Positions 7,359 to 15,267 of a stretch of 64,000 nt of DNA are shown here, piece after piece (the stretch's first letter is position 1; each line of letters begins with the position of its first letter). Origin of the DNA: Eisenbergiella tayi (GTDB taxonomy: Bacteria; Bacillota; Clostridia; Lachnospirales; Lachnospiraceae); contig NZ_MPDJ01000007.1 in NCBI RefSeq assembly GCF_001881565.1, positions 186,001 to 250,000 on the forward strand, given 5' to 3'. The notes beneath the pieces are model-generated. The model saw only the letters and a list, made by a program, of their open reading frames with translations. It ran no database searches and was not told the origin of the DNA. Made by a program: the position numbers and the translations under genes.

Positions 7359-7395
7359 GAGGGATAACCTAATCGGCTATCCCTCGTTTTGTTTC
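7359..7395 (+). terminator. Terminator after the rep-ftsK operon
   Basis: GAGGGATA (7359-7366) and TATCCCTC (7378-7385) form a stem followed by GTTTTGTTT. It lies 22 bp after the last ORF of the element. Confidence 0.75.
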
Positions 7396-7412
7396 ACCTT
7401 AGAGAAAACACA

Positions 7413-7450
7413 AACCCGAACGCTTCACCTATAAAGATGGGGTTCGGGTT
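7413..7450 (-). terminator. Likely terminator of the tRNA-Leu gene
   Basis: AACCCGAAC/GTTCGGGTT arms (7413-7421 and 7442-7450) are followed, in the minus direction, by TGTGTTTTCTC. It lies 14 bp past the tRNA 3' end. The element boundary probably falls between this hairpin and the previous one, or at the tRNA end. Confidence 0.5.
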
Positions 7451-7463
7451 ATGTGCGTTTAGT

Positions 7464-7546
7464 GCAGGAAAAGAGACTTGAACTCTCATGGTATTGCTAC
7501 CACACGGACCTGAACCGTGCGCGTCTGCCAATTCCGCCATTCCTGC
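7464..7546 (-). tRNA. tRNA-Leu (CAG)
   Basis: The minus strand from 7546 gives an 83-nt class II tRNA. The acceptor stem is GCAGGAA/TTCCTGC. The anticodon stem CACGG/CCGTG has loop TTCAGGT (anticodon CAG), there is a variable arm, and the T-loop is GTTCAAGTC. No CCA is encoded. It is the last housekeeping feature before the mobile element on its 3' side. Confidence 0.92.
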
Positions 7547-7722
7547 GCGACAAAATGTATTTTATATGATCTGAGAATAAATGTCAATACATAAAAACTA
7601 TTTTATACGATTTTTCTTCCGGAACCGCTGTACGTCCTTCCGTTCTCCCATTATCAAAATCCATGATTTCAGGCCTCCCGATCCATGTAAAAAAAGAATG
7701 ACAAAAAAGCAAAAATAATTGA

Positions 7723-7751
7723 TTGCCAACACCACCATAACCTGCTATAAC
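7723..7751 (+). promoter_or_regulatory. Promoter of the first GH38 gene
   Basis: TTGCCA (7723-7728) and TATAAC (7746-7751) are 17 bp apart, 76 bp ahead of the mannosidase ATG. The remaining 7547-7722 stretch shows nothing else I can name. Confidence 0.45.
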
Positions 7752-7827
7752 AAAAGCATACCCTTACAGTTTTTACCAATATGACAACAGGGAAAACACA
7801 AAACTATTTATGTAAAGGAGTGCCCTT

Positions 7828-10800
7828 ATGAAAGTGATGCATTCAGAATGGAGCGGGCGGATTAAGCACTGGATCCGTACGCTGAAAGACGATTTTTATG
7901 AACCGCTGGGAGAATTCCGGTGGGAAGCAGGCAGAACCATGGAGCATCTTAGTCCGGAGGAAGCTGCAGGAATGGCTTTCACTCCGGTCCAGCCCGGATT
8001 TACATGGGGCAATACCTATGAGTATTGCTGGTTCAGAAGCCATATTGAACTGCCCCCGGAAGCGGAAGGGAAACGGATTGTCATGAATCTGAAACCCGGC
8101 GGCGAGTCCGCCCTCTTCGTAAACGGACAGGCTTTCGGAACTTTCCGGGCAGACTGGGTCAGCGAACCTCATCATTATATGGAGGATAATGTGCTGACAA
8201 GGGAAGGGAAATCCGGAAGCAGCTATGAAGTCCTGATGGAAACCTATGCCGGACATTATTATCCCGAATGTTCGGACGGAGGCTGCGCTACCGGTCCTGT
8301 TCTTCCGGGTTCCTTTACGGATCCCCTGCCGGAAGGCGCCAGAAGGACTCTGGGCTGCTGTACCTATGGAATCTGGAATGAGGATGCCTATCAGCTGTAT
8401 ATGGACGTAGATACCCTGAATAAGCTGCTGGAAACTCTGGATGACACTTCCCTGAGAGCCGCAAAGATCGCAAAGGCGCTGGAGGAATTCACCCTCATCG
8501 TGGATTTTGAACAGGATAAGGAAAAAAGGATTGCCGGCTACCGTGCCGCCAGGGAAACTCTGCGTCCTGCCATGGAGGCTGTAAACGGTTCCACCATGCC
8601 TGTTTTCTATGCAGTGGGCAACGCACATCTGGATCTGGCCTGGCTGTGGCCTATGGCAGAAACACACCGCAAAACAGAAAGAACCTTTGCCGCACAGCTT
8701 CGTCTGCTGGAGGAATATCCGAAATATAAATTTATCCAGAGCCAGCCCGCTTCTTATGAAATGTGCAGAACCTATTATCCTGAGCTTTTTGAACGGATCC
8801 GGGAAGCCATCCGGGGCGGCCAGTGGATTGCCGACGGAGCCATGTGGGTGGAACCGGATACCAACATGACCAGCGGTGAATCTCTTGTACGCCAGCTGAT
8901 TCATGGAAAACGCTATTATAAGGAAGTGTTGGGTGTGGACAGCCAGGTGCTGTGGCTGCCGGATACGTTCGGATATACTGCCGCCCTTCCCCAGATTCTC
9001 CGGGGCTGCGGTGTAAAATACCTGGTAACACAGAAGATTTTCTGGTCTTATAATGAAGGGGATCAGTTCCCTTATCACTATTTTACCTGGGAAGGGATGG
9101 ACGGCTCCCATGTTGACTCCTTCCTGCCCACCAGCTATACATACCGCACCGATCCAAAGGAAGTCAATCAGGTATGGAAAAACAGGACACAGGTACAGGA
9201 TCTGGACGCTTTTCTCCTGCCCTTCGGCTACGGAGACGGCGGCGGCGGTCCGTCCAGAGATTATGTGGAATATGCTTTGCGTCAGAAAGACCTGGAAGGC
9301 GGCGTAAAGGTTAAAATGGAAGGGCCAAAGGAATTCTTTGAAGAAATGCAGGAACAGGGCGGCCCCAAACACACCTATGTGGGTGAACTGTATTTCAGCG
9401 CACACAGGGGAACCTATACCTCTCAGGCTATGGTAAAGAAAAATAACCGTAAGAGTGAGCTTGCCCTTCGGGAAATGGAAATATGGAGCTGTCTGGCCAG
9501 GACAAAGGGCTGGGAATATCCTCTTTCGGAAGCTGACGCTCTCTGGAAAAAGCTTCTGCTGCATCAGTTCCATGATATTCTGCCCGGTTCCTCCATCGCC
9601 AGAGTATATATAGAAGCGGAAAAAGCTTTTGGGGAGCTCCTTCATGATGCGGCGCAAATTACCGCGGATGCCGCAAATGCCCTGCTAACCGATCAGGGGG
9701 ACAATGCCGTTACGGTATTCAACTCCTTAAGCTTTGAAAGAAAGGCTCTGATATCCCTTCCTGAAGCCTTTGCAGACGGTGCATGTACGGCAGAAGGCCT
9801 TCCGGTAGCCACGCAGGCTGCACAGGACGGCGTAAAAGCGCTTGTGGATCTCCCTTCCTGCGGCGGAGTTACTCTTCTTCCTTCTCAGGAAGCGGAAAAG
9901 CCCCTGGCAGGTGCATCCGCTGAAAAAACGGAGGACGGATTCGTTCTGGAAAACAGTGTGGTAAAGGCCGCTGTAAACCTTCGCGGTGAAGTAACCTCCT
10001 TCCGTTTAAAAGAATCCGGAAGGGAATTTGCCGCTGCTCCCATGAACCGTTTCCATCTGTATAAAGATGTTCCCCGTCTGTTCGACGCCTGGGATATTGA
10101 TTCCAACTATATCGAACAGGAAGTGGAGGGCGCTCGTGATATCACAGTAGAAATGGTTTCCCAGGGCCTTGAGGCTGTGCTTCGGGTTTCCGGCCGCATA
10201 AGCGAATCTTCCTATACGCAGTATATCCGTCTGGCTGCCGACAGCAGACGTCTGGTATTTGATACCGAAGCAGACTGGAAGGAACTTCATCGTTTATGGA
10301 AGACCGCTTTCCCTGTGGATGTATATGCGGAAAACGGTATCAATGAAATGCAGTTCGGTTATGTGGAAAGGCCTGCGCATCGTTCCAAAGCCTATGACAA
10401 GGATCGTTTTGAGGTCTGCAACCACCGTTACAGCGCCCTTTGCGACGCCGCTCATGGCGCAGCTGTACTCAATGACTGCAAATACGGCATCAGCATGAAT
10501 GGAAACAGCCTGGAGCTGACGCTGCTGAGAGCCCCTTCCGCACCGGAAATGCGCGCGGATAATAAAGTACATCATTTTACTTATGCTTTTACTGCCTGGG
10601 AAGGCACTTTCGCTGACTGTGATGTGGTTCGGCAGGGCTATGACCTTAATGTGCCCGCTCTCGTCATGCCGGGAAGCAGCAGCCGCTTCAGCCTTGCAGA
10701 GGTTGACAGAGAAAATATCATTCTGGATACCATGAAGCCTGCGGAAGACGGAAGTGAAGATATCATCCTGCGTCTGTATGAATCCAAAAAGGCTGCGGTA

Positions 10801-10953
10801 ACCGCCCGTATTCATACTGCTTTTGAAGGTTATACGCCTTATGTGTGTGATATGCTGGAAAATATCCTGGAGGAAGCTCCTGTGGAAAACGGCGGCATTC
10901 TTCTTTCCTTCCGTGCCTTTGAAGTAAAGACAATCCGGCTGAAAAAGAACTGA
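7828..10953 (+). CDS. GH38 alpha-mannosidase (long form, paralogue A)
   Basis: This 1041-residue cytoplasmic alpha-mannosidase has no signal peptide. An N-terminal beta domain is followed by the catalytic barrel with NAHLDLAWLWP at about 265-275 (zinc ligands His and Asp). WLPDTFGYTAALP is at about 374-386 with the nucleophile Asp, and HQFHDILPGSSI is near 580. C-terminal beta domains complete the family layout. It releases terminal alpha-mannose from oligosaccharides or N-glycan fragments. AAAGGAG precedes the ATG. It stands alone between tRNA-Leu and a terminator, but is strongly similar along its length to the enzyme at 47310 in the sugar-transport operon, so the two likely arose by duplication. 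Confidence 0.95.
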   Translation: MKVMHSEWSGRIKHWIRTLKDDFYEPLGEFRWEAGRTMEHLSPEEAAGMAFTPVQPGFTWGNTYEYCWFRSHIELPPEAEGKRIVMNLKPGGESALFVNGQAFGTFRADWVSEPHHYMEDNVLTREGKSGSSYEVLMETYAGHYYPECSDGGCATGPVLPGSFTDPLPEGARRTLGCCTYGIWNEDAYQLYMDVDTLNKLLETLDDTSLRAAKIAKALEEFTLIVDFEQDKEKRIAGYRAARETLRPAMEAVNGSTMPVFYAVGNAHLDLAWLWPMAETHRKTERTFAAQLRLLEEYPKYKFIQSQPASYEMCRTYYPELFERIREAIRGGQWIADGAMWVEPDTNMTSGESLVRQLIHGKRYYKEVLGVDSQVLWLPDTFGYTAALPQILRGCGVKYLVTQKIFWSYNEGDQFPYHYFTWEGMDGSHVDSFLPTSYTYRTDPKEVNQVWKNRTQVQDLDAFLLPFGYGDGGGGPSRDYVEYALRQKDLEGGVKVKMEGPKEFFEEMQEQGGPKHTYVGELYFSAHRGTYTSQAMVKKNNRKSELALREMEIWSCLARTKGWEYPLSEADALWKKLLLHQFHDILPGSSIARVYIEAEKAFGELLHDAAQITADAANALLTDQGDNAVTVFNSLSFERKALISLPEAFADGACTAEGLPVATQAAQDGVKALVDLPSCGGVTLLPSQEAEKPLAGASAEKTEDGFVLENSVVKAAVNLRGEVTSFRLKESGREFAAAPMNRFHLYKDVPRLFDAWDIDSNYIEQEVEGARDITVEMVSQGLEAVLRVSGRISESSYTQYIRLAADSRRLVFDTEADWKELHRLWKTAFPVDVYAENGINEMQFGYVERPAHRSKAYDKDRFEVCNHRYSALCDAAHGAAVLNDCKYGISMNGNSLELTLLRAPSAPEMRADNKVHHFTYAFTAWEGTFADCDVVRQGYDLNVPALVMPGSSSRFSLAEVDRENIILDTMKPAEDGSEDIILRLYESKKAAVTARIHTAFEGYTPYVCDMLENILEEAPVENGGILLSFRAFEVKTIRLKKN

Positions 10954-11004
10954 GATATTTCGTCCGGAATCAGGTAATAAGGATAATATTTATTGAAGCA
11001 TGAC

Positions 11005-11047
11005 AATGGGGATTCGATATCGTTCCTGATATCTTATCCCCATTCTT
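11005..11047 (+). terminator. Terminator after GH38 paralogue A
   Basis: AATGGGGA and TCCCCATT arms, with an inner GATATC/GATATC pair, are followed by CTTTTTC. The structure lies between convergent genes. Confidence 0.7.
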
Positions 11048-11068
11048 TTTCGCATTTCTTTCCTTCTG

Positions 11069-12343
11069 TCAATCCGGCTGCGTATCTGCCTGTTCCTCTC
11101 CCTTAATAATCAGCAGAAGCCCCTTCCCCATATATCCCGCTTCCGCCGTATACTGCACAATGCCTTCTGTCAGGCTGTCCTGTTCTCCTATATGGATGTG
11201 GCCCGCCAGAACCGCTTTTACCGGACTGCCGCCTCCTAATACCAGATTCATATATTCCTGGGATGCCTCATTAGGGTAAATACCGCCCAGCACTCCTTTT
11301 CCCAGAAGAACCGGATTCTTCCAAAGCCCGGCCGCCGTATCCACCAGACGATCCGTAGCAAAAGGAACATGCTGCAGGATGATTACGGGCTTTCCCCTCT
11401 CCATGGCGCTTTTCACGGTATCCATGGCGGCAGGATCGATTTGGTTGCTGCTGTTATCCACTCCAAGAAATACCAGCTCTTCGTTTTCCATCACCTGAGC
11501 GGCAGGCGTTCCCCTCATCCAGGGCGACAGGGCCGCCAGGTATTCCTGCCTGCCTTTATCCGTCATATATTCCCACGGATAAGTCCAGTCATGATTTCCC
11601 GGGACATAAAGATAAGGCATTTCCAGCATTTCCAGATTCTTTTCCAGAAAAGAAAGGTTCCCCTGAGAAGGGAAATCAATCACATCACCTCCCAGAAGCA
11701 GGCCGTCCACCTGCTGCTCATTGGCATAAGCTATCCAGTCCGTGAAAACCTCCTCCGGTGTCCTTCCCAACTCATCCTTAAAAAGAGTATCCCGGCGCGG
11801 AATGGCATTTTCCAGCTGCTGCTCGCTTTCTTCCCCGTCCAGGCTGATGATATGGGTATCGGAAAGGAAAAGGTACCTGTATTCCCTCTCCAATCCCGGA
11901 ATCACCAGTGTTTTCTCCTCAACCATAATCCCCCTCTGCTCTGCCGATTCATCCGGTGGTTCTGCCTGTTGCCCCGCCTGCTCTTCTGCCGGCGGAATCT
12001 CTTCCGGCAGACTTTCTTCCGGCGGTTCCGCAGACGCCTCCTCTGCCGGTTTTTCCTCTTTTTCCGGAAGTCCTTTTTCCTGGTTTTCTTCTTTAAAGGC
12101 CTGCTGCCCGGAAGCTTCCTCTCCGGCTTCAGGCTCCTGTCCGGCAGCCGGCTTTGCCGGCATACTTTCCATAACAGGCTTCTCCTGTGTTTCTAAAGGC
12201 AAATCCGTCTCCGGCAGCATTTCTTCCTGTGATTCCTGTCCCTTTGCGGGAACCGTTTCTTCCGGCCCCGGCAGGTTTTGGCAGCCTGACAAAAGCAATA
12301 TGGCCGTCAGAACGACAAGCCCTATCCCCTTTCTATTTCTCAA
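11069..12343 (-). CDS. Lipoprotein metallophosphoesterase with long Glu/Pro-rich tether
   Basis: This 424-residue protein has a lipobox LLLSGC with the lipid-anchored Cys at residue 21. An extended Glu/Pro/Ala-rich stretch (about 25-140) probably acts as a flexible spacer. A calcineurin-like phosphoesterase domain follows, with DTHII, GGDVIDF, GNHDW, QHVPFA and AGHIHIG as the metal ligand motifs. It should act outside the membrane on an unknown phosphoester. The start is a TTG at 12343 preceded by GGAGAG. The dinB stop codon overlaps it (TTGA), so translation is coupled to dinB. The pairing with a DNA polymerase is unusual and its meaning unclear. Confidence 0.85.
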   Translation of the reverse strand: MRNRKGIGLVVLTAILLLSGCQNLPGPEETVPAKGQESQEEMLPETDLPLETQEKPVMESMPAKPAAGQEPEAGEEASGQQAFKEENQEKGLPEKEEKPAEEASAEPPEESLPEEIPPAEEQAGQQAEPPDESAEQRGIMVEEKTLVIPGLEREYRYLFLSDTHIISLDGEESEQQLENAIPRRDTLFKDELGRTPEEVFTDWIAYANEQQVDGLLLGGDVIDFPSQGNLSFLEKNLEMLEMPYLYVPGNHDWTYPWEYMTDKGRQEYLAALSPWMRGTPAAQVMENEELVFLGVDNSSNQIDPAAMDTVKSAMERGKPVIILQHVPFATDRLVDTAAGLWKNPVLLGKGVLGGIYPNEASQEYMNLVLGGGSPVKAVLAGHIHIGEQDSLTEGIVQYTAEAGYMGKGLLLIIKGEEQADTQPD

Positions 12344-13629
12344 TTTTTCTCTCCTTTTCCTTTCCTCTCCCTCCCGGGATCGGAAACCGCCTCCGCTCTT
12401 TTTTCCTTATTCAGGCCTCCTCCCGTATGGGAAATACGGCTGTTCAAAAAACTGGCCCTCATTATGGAATCCTCGCCGAATCTGGCACGGATGCTGTCTA
12501 TCGCTTTATCGCATTTTTCCAGCTTATCATATTTTTCCTGGTCAAACAGATTATACTGCCGGTATTCCTCATAGGTGACTCTCGAAGTGGAAACACCGAT
12601 CAGGCGGAGCGGCTTTCCGTCCCACAATTCATCAAAAAGCCTACAGGCCGATACATAGATTTCCTCCGTAACATCCGTGGCGCTGCTTAACTGCATCTGT
12701 CTGTTCCTGTTTTCAAAGTCTGAGCTTCTGAGCGTGATGCTCACACAGCTGATTTTGGCCTGATCCGCCCGGAGGCGCATTCCCACGGTTTCACTCAGAG
12801 ACAGAAGGATCTGTCTTGCATATTCCACATCCGTGACATTTACCGGCGTAGTCATGCTGTTTCCATAGGCCTTATTGCCTTCTTTGGCCTCTATTGTTTC
12901 CTCTTCCTCACGGCCCCATGCATAATTCCAGATAACTTCCCCATGCTTTTTCATATGAGACTTAATCGCCCCGGGATCCGTACGGGCCAAATCTCCTATC
13001 GTATATATCCCTAAGCTGTGCAGCTTATCCGCCGCCGCTTTTCCCACCAAAAACAGCCGCTCCACAGGAAGCGGCCACATTTTTTCTTCTATCTCCTCAG
13101 GAAAAAGAGTATGCACCAAATCCGGTTTTTCGAAATCCCCTGCCATCTTAGCCAGCAGACGGTTGGAAGAGACTCCGATATTCACCGTAAACTTAAGCTC
13201 CTCTTTAATCTTATCCTTCAGCTCATGGGCGAACGCCACAGGCTCGCCATACAGCATCTCATACCCGGTGAAGTCCGCCCAGGCTTCGTCAATGCTGTAT
13301 TGAACCACCTTGTCGGAATACTGCTTCAGCAGCGCGATCAGGGCTTTGGATTTCTCCACATAAATATGAAAATCCGGCGGTATGATAATCAGGTTCGGAC
13401 ATTTCTTTCTCGCGGCCACAATCGGTTCCCCGGTCTGGATGCCATATTTTCTGGCAGGTGTGCTCTTGGCAAGCACGATCCCGTGGCGCGCCTCCTGATC
13501 CCCTCCCACAATGGAGGGCACCGTACGCAAATCCAGTTTTTCCCCGAGGACATCCGTACGGTAAGCCGCACTCCAGCTTAAAAAGGCGCTGTTTACATCA
13601 ATATGGAAAATTATTGTTCTTGATTCCAT
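12340..13629 (-). CDS. dinB: DNA polymerase IV (Y-family translesion polymerase)
   Basis: This 429-residue Y-family polymerase opens with FHIDVNSAFLSW (first catalytic Asp) and has YSIDEAWADFTG near residues 110-121 (catalytic Asp-Glu). It then has the helix-hairpin-helix thumb region and a little-finger domain. It copies damaged DNA with low fidelity. The C-terminal tail is basic and ends GKGEKN. It starts 10 bp after the hydrolase gene stops and overlaps the phosphoesterase start, so the three form one operon. I did not find a convincing DinR/LexA box (GAAC-N4-GTTC) ahead of the operon, so SOS control is not supported here. Confidence 0.93.
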   Translation of the reverse strand: MESRTIIFHIDVNSAFLSWSAAYRTDVLGEKLDLRTVPSIVGGDQEARHGIVLAKSTPARKYGIQTGEPIVAARKKCPNLIIIPPDFHIYVEKSKALIALLKQYSDKVVQYSIDEAWADFTGYEMLYGEPVAFAHELKDKIKEELKFTVNIGVSSNRLLAKMAGDFEKPDLVHTLFPEEIEEKMWPLPVERLFLVGKAAADKLHSLGIYTIGDLARTDPGAIKSHMKKHGEVIWNYAWGREEEETIEAKEGNKAYGNSMTTPVNVTDVEYARQILLSLSETVGMRLRADQAKISCVSITLRSSDFENRNRQMQLSSATDVTEEIYVSACRLFDELWDGKPLRLIGVSTSRVTYEEYRQYNLFDQEKYDKLEKCDKAIDSIRARFGEDSIMRASFLNSRISHTGGGLNKEKRAEAVSDPGRERKGKGEKN

Positions 13630-13639
13630 TTACACCACT

Positions 13640-14617
13640 CTATTTTTCATACTTTTTCATAAAGGCAAGCGCTGTTTCCCGGTAACGTTCCGGTTCCGCC
13701 ATATTTGAGGTGCCATGCCCCGCTTCAGGCACTATCAGCAGCTCCTTGGGTGAGGCACAGGCAGAATAATTATCCAGCGTCATCTGCGTAGGGACAAAAT
13801 CATCCTTGCCTCCATGGATGAACAGCACAGGAATTTTACAGGTTTTCAGCACATCCAGGGTGGAAACAGCCTTATAATCAAAACCGGCCTTCCGCTTCAC
13901 TGCCAGTTCCGTCAGGTTCATCAGAGGGAAAGACGGGAGCCTGAACTGGAGGTTAAGGACATGTCTGAAAATATCGTAAGGGCTTGTAAAGCCGCAGTCG
14001 GCGATAATTCCTCTCACATTGGAAGGGAGGTCGAGTCCGGCCGCCATGAGCACCGTGGAACTGCCCATGGAAATTCCGGACAGGTACAGGTTGCAGTCAC
14101 TTCCAAATCGGCGCACCGCATAATCGGCCCACATTTTGCAGTCATATCGTTCTTTTACACCAAAACAGATATATTTTCCATCGCTTTCCGCATGGCTTCT
14201 CTGGTGGGGCACCAGCAGATGATATCCCTGATCATGATAAAACTGATAAAGGCAGGAAAAATCCGAAAAGCCGTCACAGCGGTAGCCGTGCATGAGCAAA
14301 AGGACGTTCCTGCTTTTCTTTTCCGCCGGAAGCAGATAAGCGGACAGCTTCAGGCCGTCATAGCTGGTAAGCGTTATCTTCTCCGGATCCTGTTCCTTGA
14401 ACCAGCGCGTTCCTTCCTCCATCTTATCCCGGAAACAACCAAAGGTAAGGCCTTCTCCTTCCTTCGGAGCTGCCGGTGCTTTCTTCCGTTTTTTCTTTTT
14501 CTTCTTTTTCTCCATCCTCACGACCGCATAGGTGAAGAAAAACGCCACGCTGCCGGCTATTGCGGCAACGGGAAGCATAACTGCCGCTGCTATCATTCCT
14601 GCTTTTTTTCTGTTCAA
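13640..14617 (-). CDS. Membrane-anchored alpha/beta hydrolase
   Basis: This 325-residue protein has an N-terminal membrane helix (about 8-33) and then a run of lysines and arginines (KKKKKKKRKK) that marks the cytoplasmic side. The catalytic domain has HGYRCDG (oxyanion region), GISMGSS with the nucleophile Ser, GGKDDFVP with the Asp and EAGHGTS with the His. This is a Ser-Asp-His hydrolase of the YqkD/serine aminopeptidase-like kind. Substrate is unknown. It is the first gene of the operon with dinB, and its promoter lies at 14737-14765. Confidence 0.85.
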   Translation of the reverse strand: MNRKKAGMIAAAVMLPVAAIAGSVAFFFTYAVVRMEKKKKKKKRKKAPAAPKEGEGLTFGCFRDKMEEGTRWFKEQDPEKITLTSYDGLKLSAYLLPAEKKSRNVLLLMHGYRCDGFSDFSCLYQFYHDQGYHLLVPHQRSHAESDGKYICFGVKERYDCKMWADYAVRRFGSDCNLYLSGISMGSSTVLMAAGLDLPSNVRGIIADCGFTSPYDIFRHVLNLQFRLPSFPLMNLTELAVKRKAGFDYKAVSTLDVLKTCKIPVLFIHGGKDDFVPTQMTLDNYSACASPKELLIVPEAGHGTSNMAEPERYRETALAFMKKYEK

Positions 14618-14736
14618 TTCCTTCTGCCTCCTTCTATATGCTTCTGCTCTCTGTTCTCTTTCTCTGACGCCCGGGCCTTTTCCGCCGGGAACCTGTTGAC
14701 AAAGCTGCCATCATTTAAAGTCTTCCTCTGGTATTC

Positions 14737-14765
14737 AGTTTAACACTATGCTAAAATGCTTGCAA
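14737..14765 (-). promoter_or_regulatory. Promoter of the hydrolase-dinB operon
   Basis: On the minus strand TTGCAA (14760-14765) and TAAACT (14737-14742) are 17 bp apart, with an upstream TG that extends the -10. It sits just outside the large inverted repeat at 14772. Confidence 0.5.
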
Positions 14766-14771
14766 GACGGC

Positions 14772-15209
14772 GGTACAGATAAAAAAAGTTCCCCCTCTTT
14801 GTCTGCGTCCCTCTTTTTCCTGCCGTTCCCACTCCGGCCTGCCGCGCCTTTGGCGGCCCGGGGCATCCAGGGTTCCTTGCAGGGGACGCTTTCGCTCGGA
14901 TAAATACGCAGCGTAAGGACCGGCGTATTTATACGCCCCTTACAGGAATCCCTAGTACAGCATTGCATTAATATTGCAGTAATGAGTGCTTGATATTCCT
15001 GTCAGCACAAGGCGGAGGAGGGAGGCGATGCGGTGGCATCGTTGATCGACGACAACGCGGTGCTGGCGGGAATAGCGAGTGCTCATTACTGTGATATTAA
15101 TGCAACGCTGTACTAGATACCCCGGGCCGCCAAAGGCGCGGCAGGCCGGAGAGGGAACGGCAGGAAAAAGAGGGACGCAGACGGGAGGGGGAACTTTTTT
15201 ATCTGTACC
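14772..15209. repeat. 438-bp nested inverted-repeat element
   Basis: The outer arms 14772-14863 and 15120-15209 are about 90 bp each and pair with only a few mismatches, ending in GGTACAGAT/ATCTGTACC. Inside are two further hairpins. One (about 14868-14952) contains ATAAATACGC/GCGTATTTAT. The other (14952-15116) has CTAGTACAGC at its base and smaller stems at its tip (CGATGC/GCATCG). The whole folds as a three-way junction. It lies between divergent genes and carries no convincing ORF. It may be a MITE-like insertion or a large structured RNA. No target-site duplication is visible. Confidence 0.8.
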
Positions 15210-15267
15210 TGGGGGTATGTTAGTGAAAAATATTATAAAGGGCATAATTTAAGAAAGGAAATATGGG

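Noticed and set aside
7464..7546. tRNA-Leu 3' end as proven attachment site of the element
   Set aside because: The recombinase is of the serine type, and no duplicate of the tRNA end is visible in the window; the boundary is left open.
7843..9657. 604-codon open frame antisense to the first GH38 gene
   Set aside because: It mirrors the codon pattern of a well-identified GH38 gene, has no ribosome binding site and its protein is low-quality (frequent Phe, His, Ile-rich text); it is a shadow frame.
11369..12578. Long plus-strand frames opposite the phosphoesterase gene
   Set aside because: They arise from the skewed Glu/Pro codons of the real gene; their Phe/Arg- or Ser-rich products have no family features.
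14618..14771. LexA/DinR box controlling the hydrolase-dinB operon
   Set aside because: A GAAC-CTGTT stretch at about 14691-14699 does not complete the GAAC-N4-GTTC pattern.
14772..15209. CRISPR array or integron attC cluster
   Set aside because: The repeats are nested inverted arms, not regularly spaced direct repeats with spacers, and no cas or integrase gene is near.
14735..15245. Two minus-strand open frames inside the large inverted repeat
   Set aside because: They read through the palindromic arms, have no start signals and resemble translated repeat sequence rather than protein.
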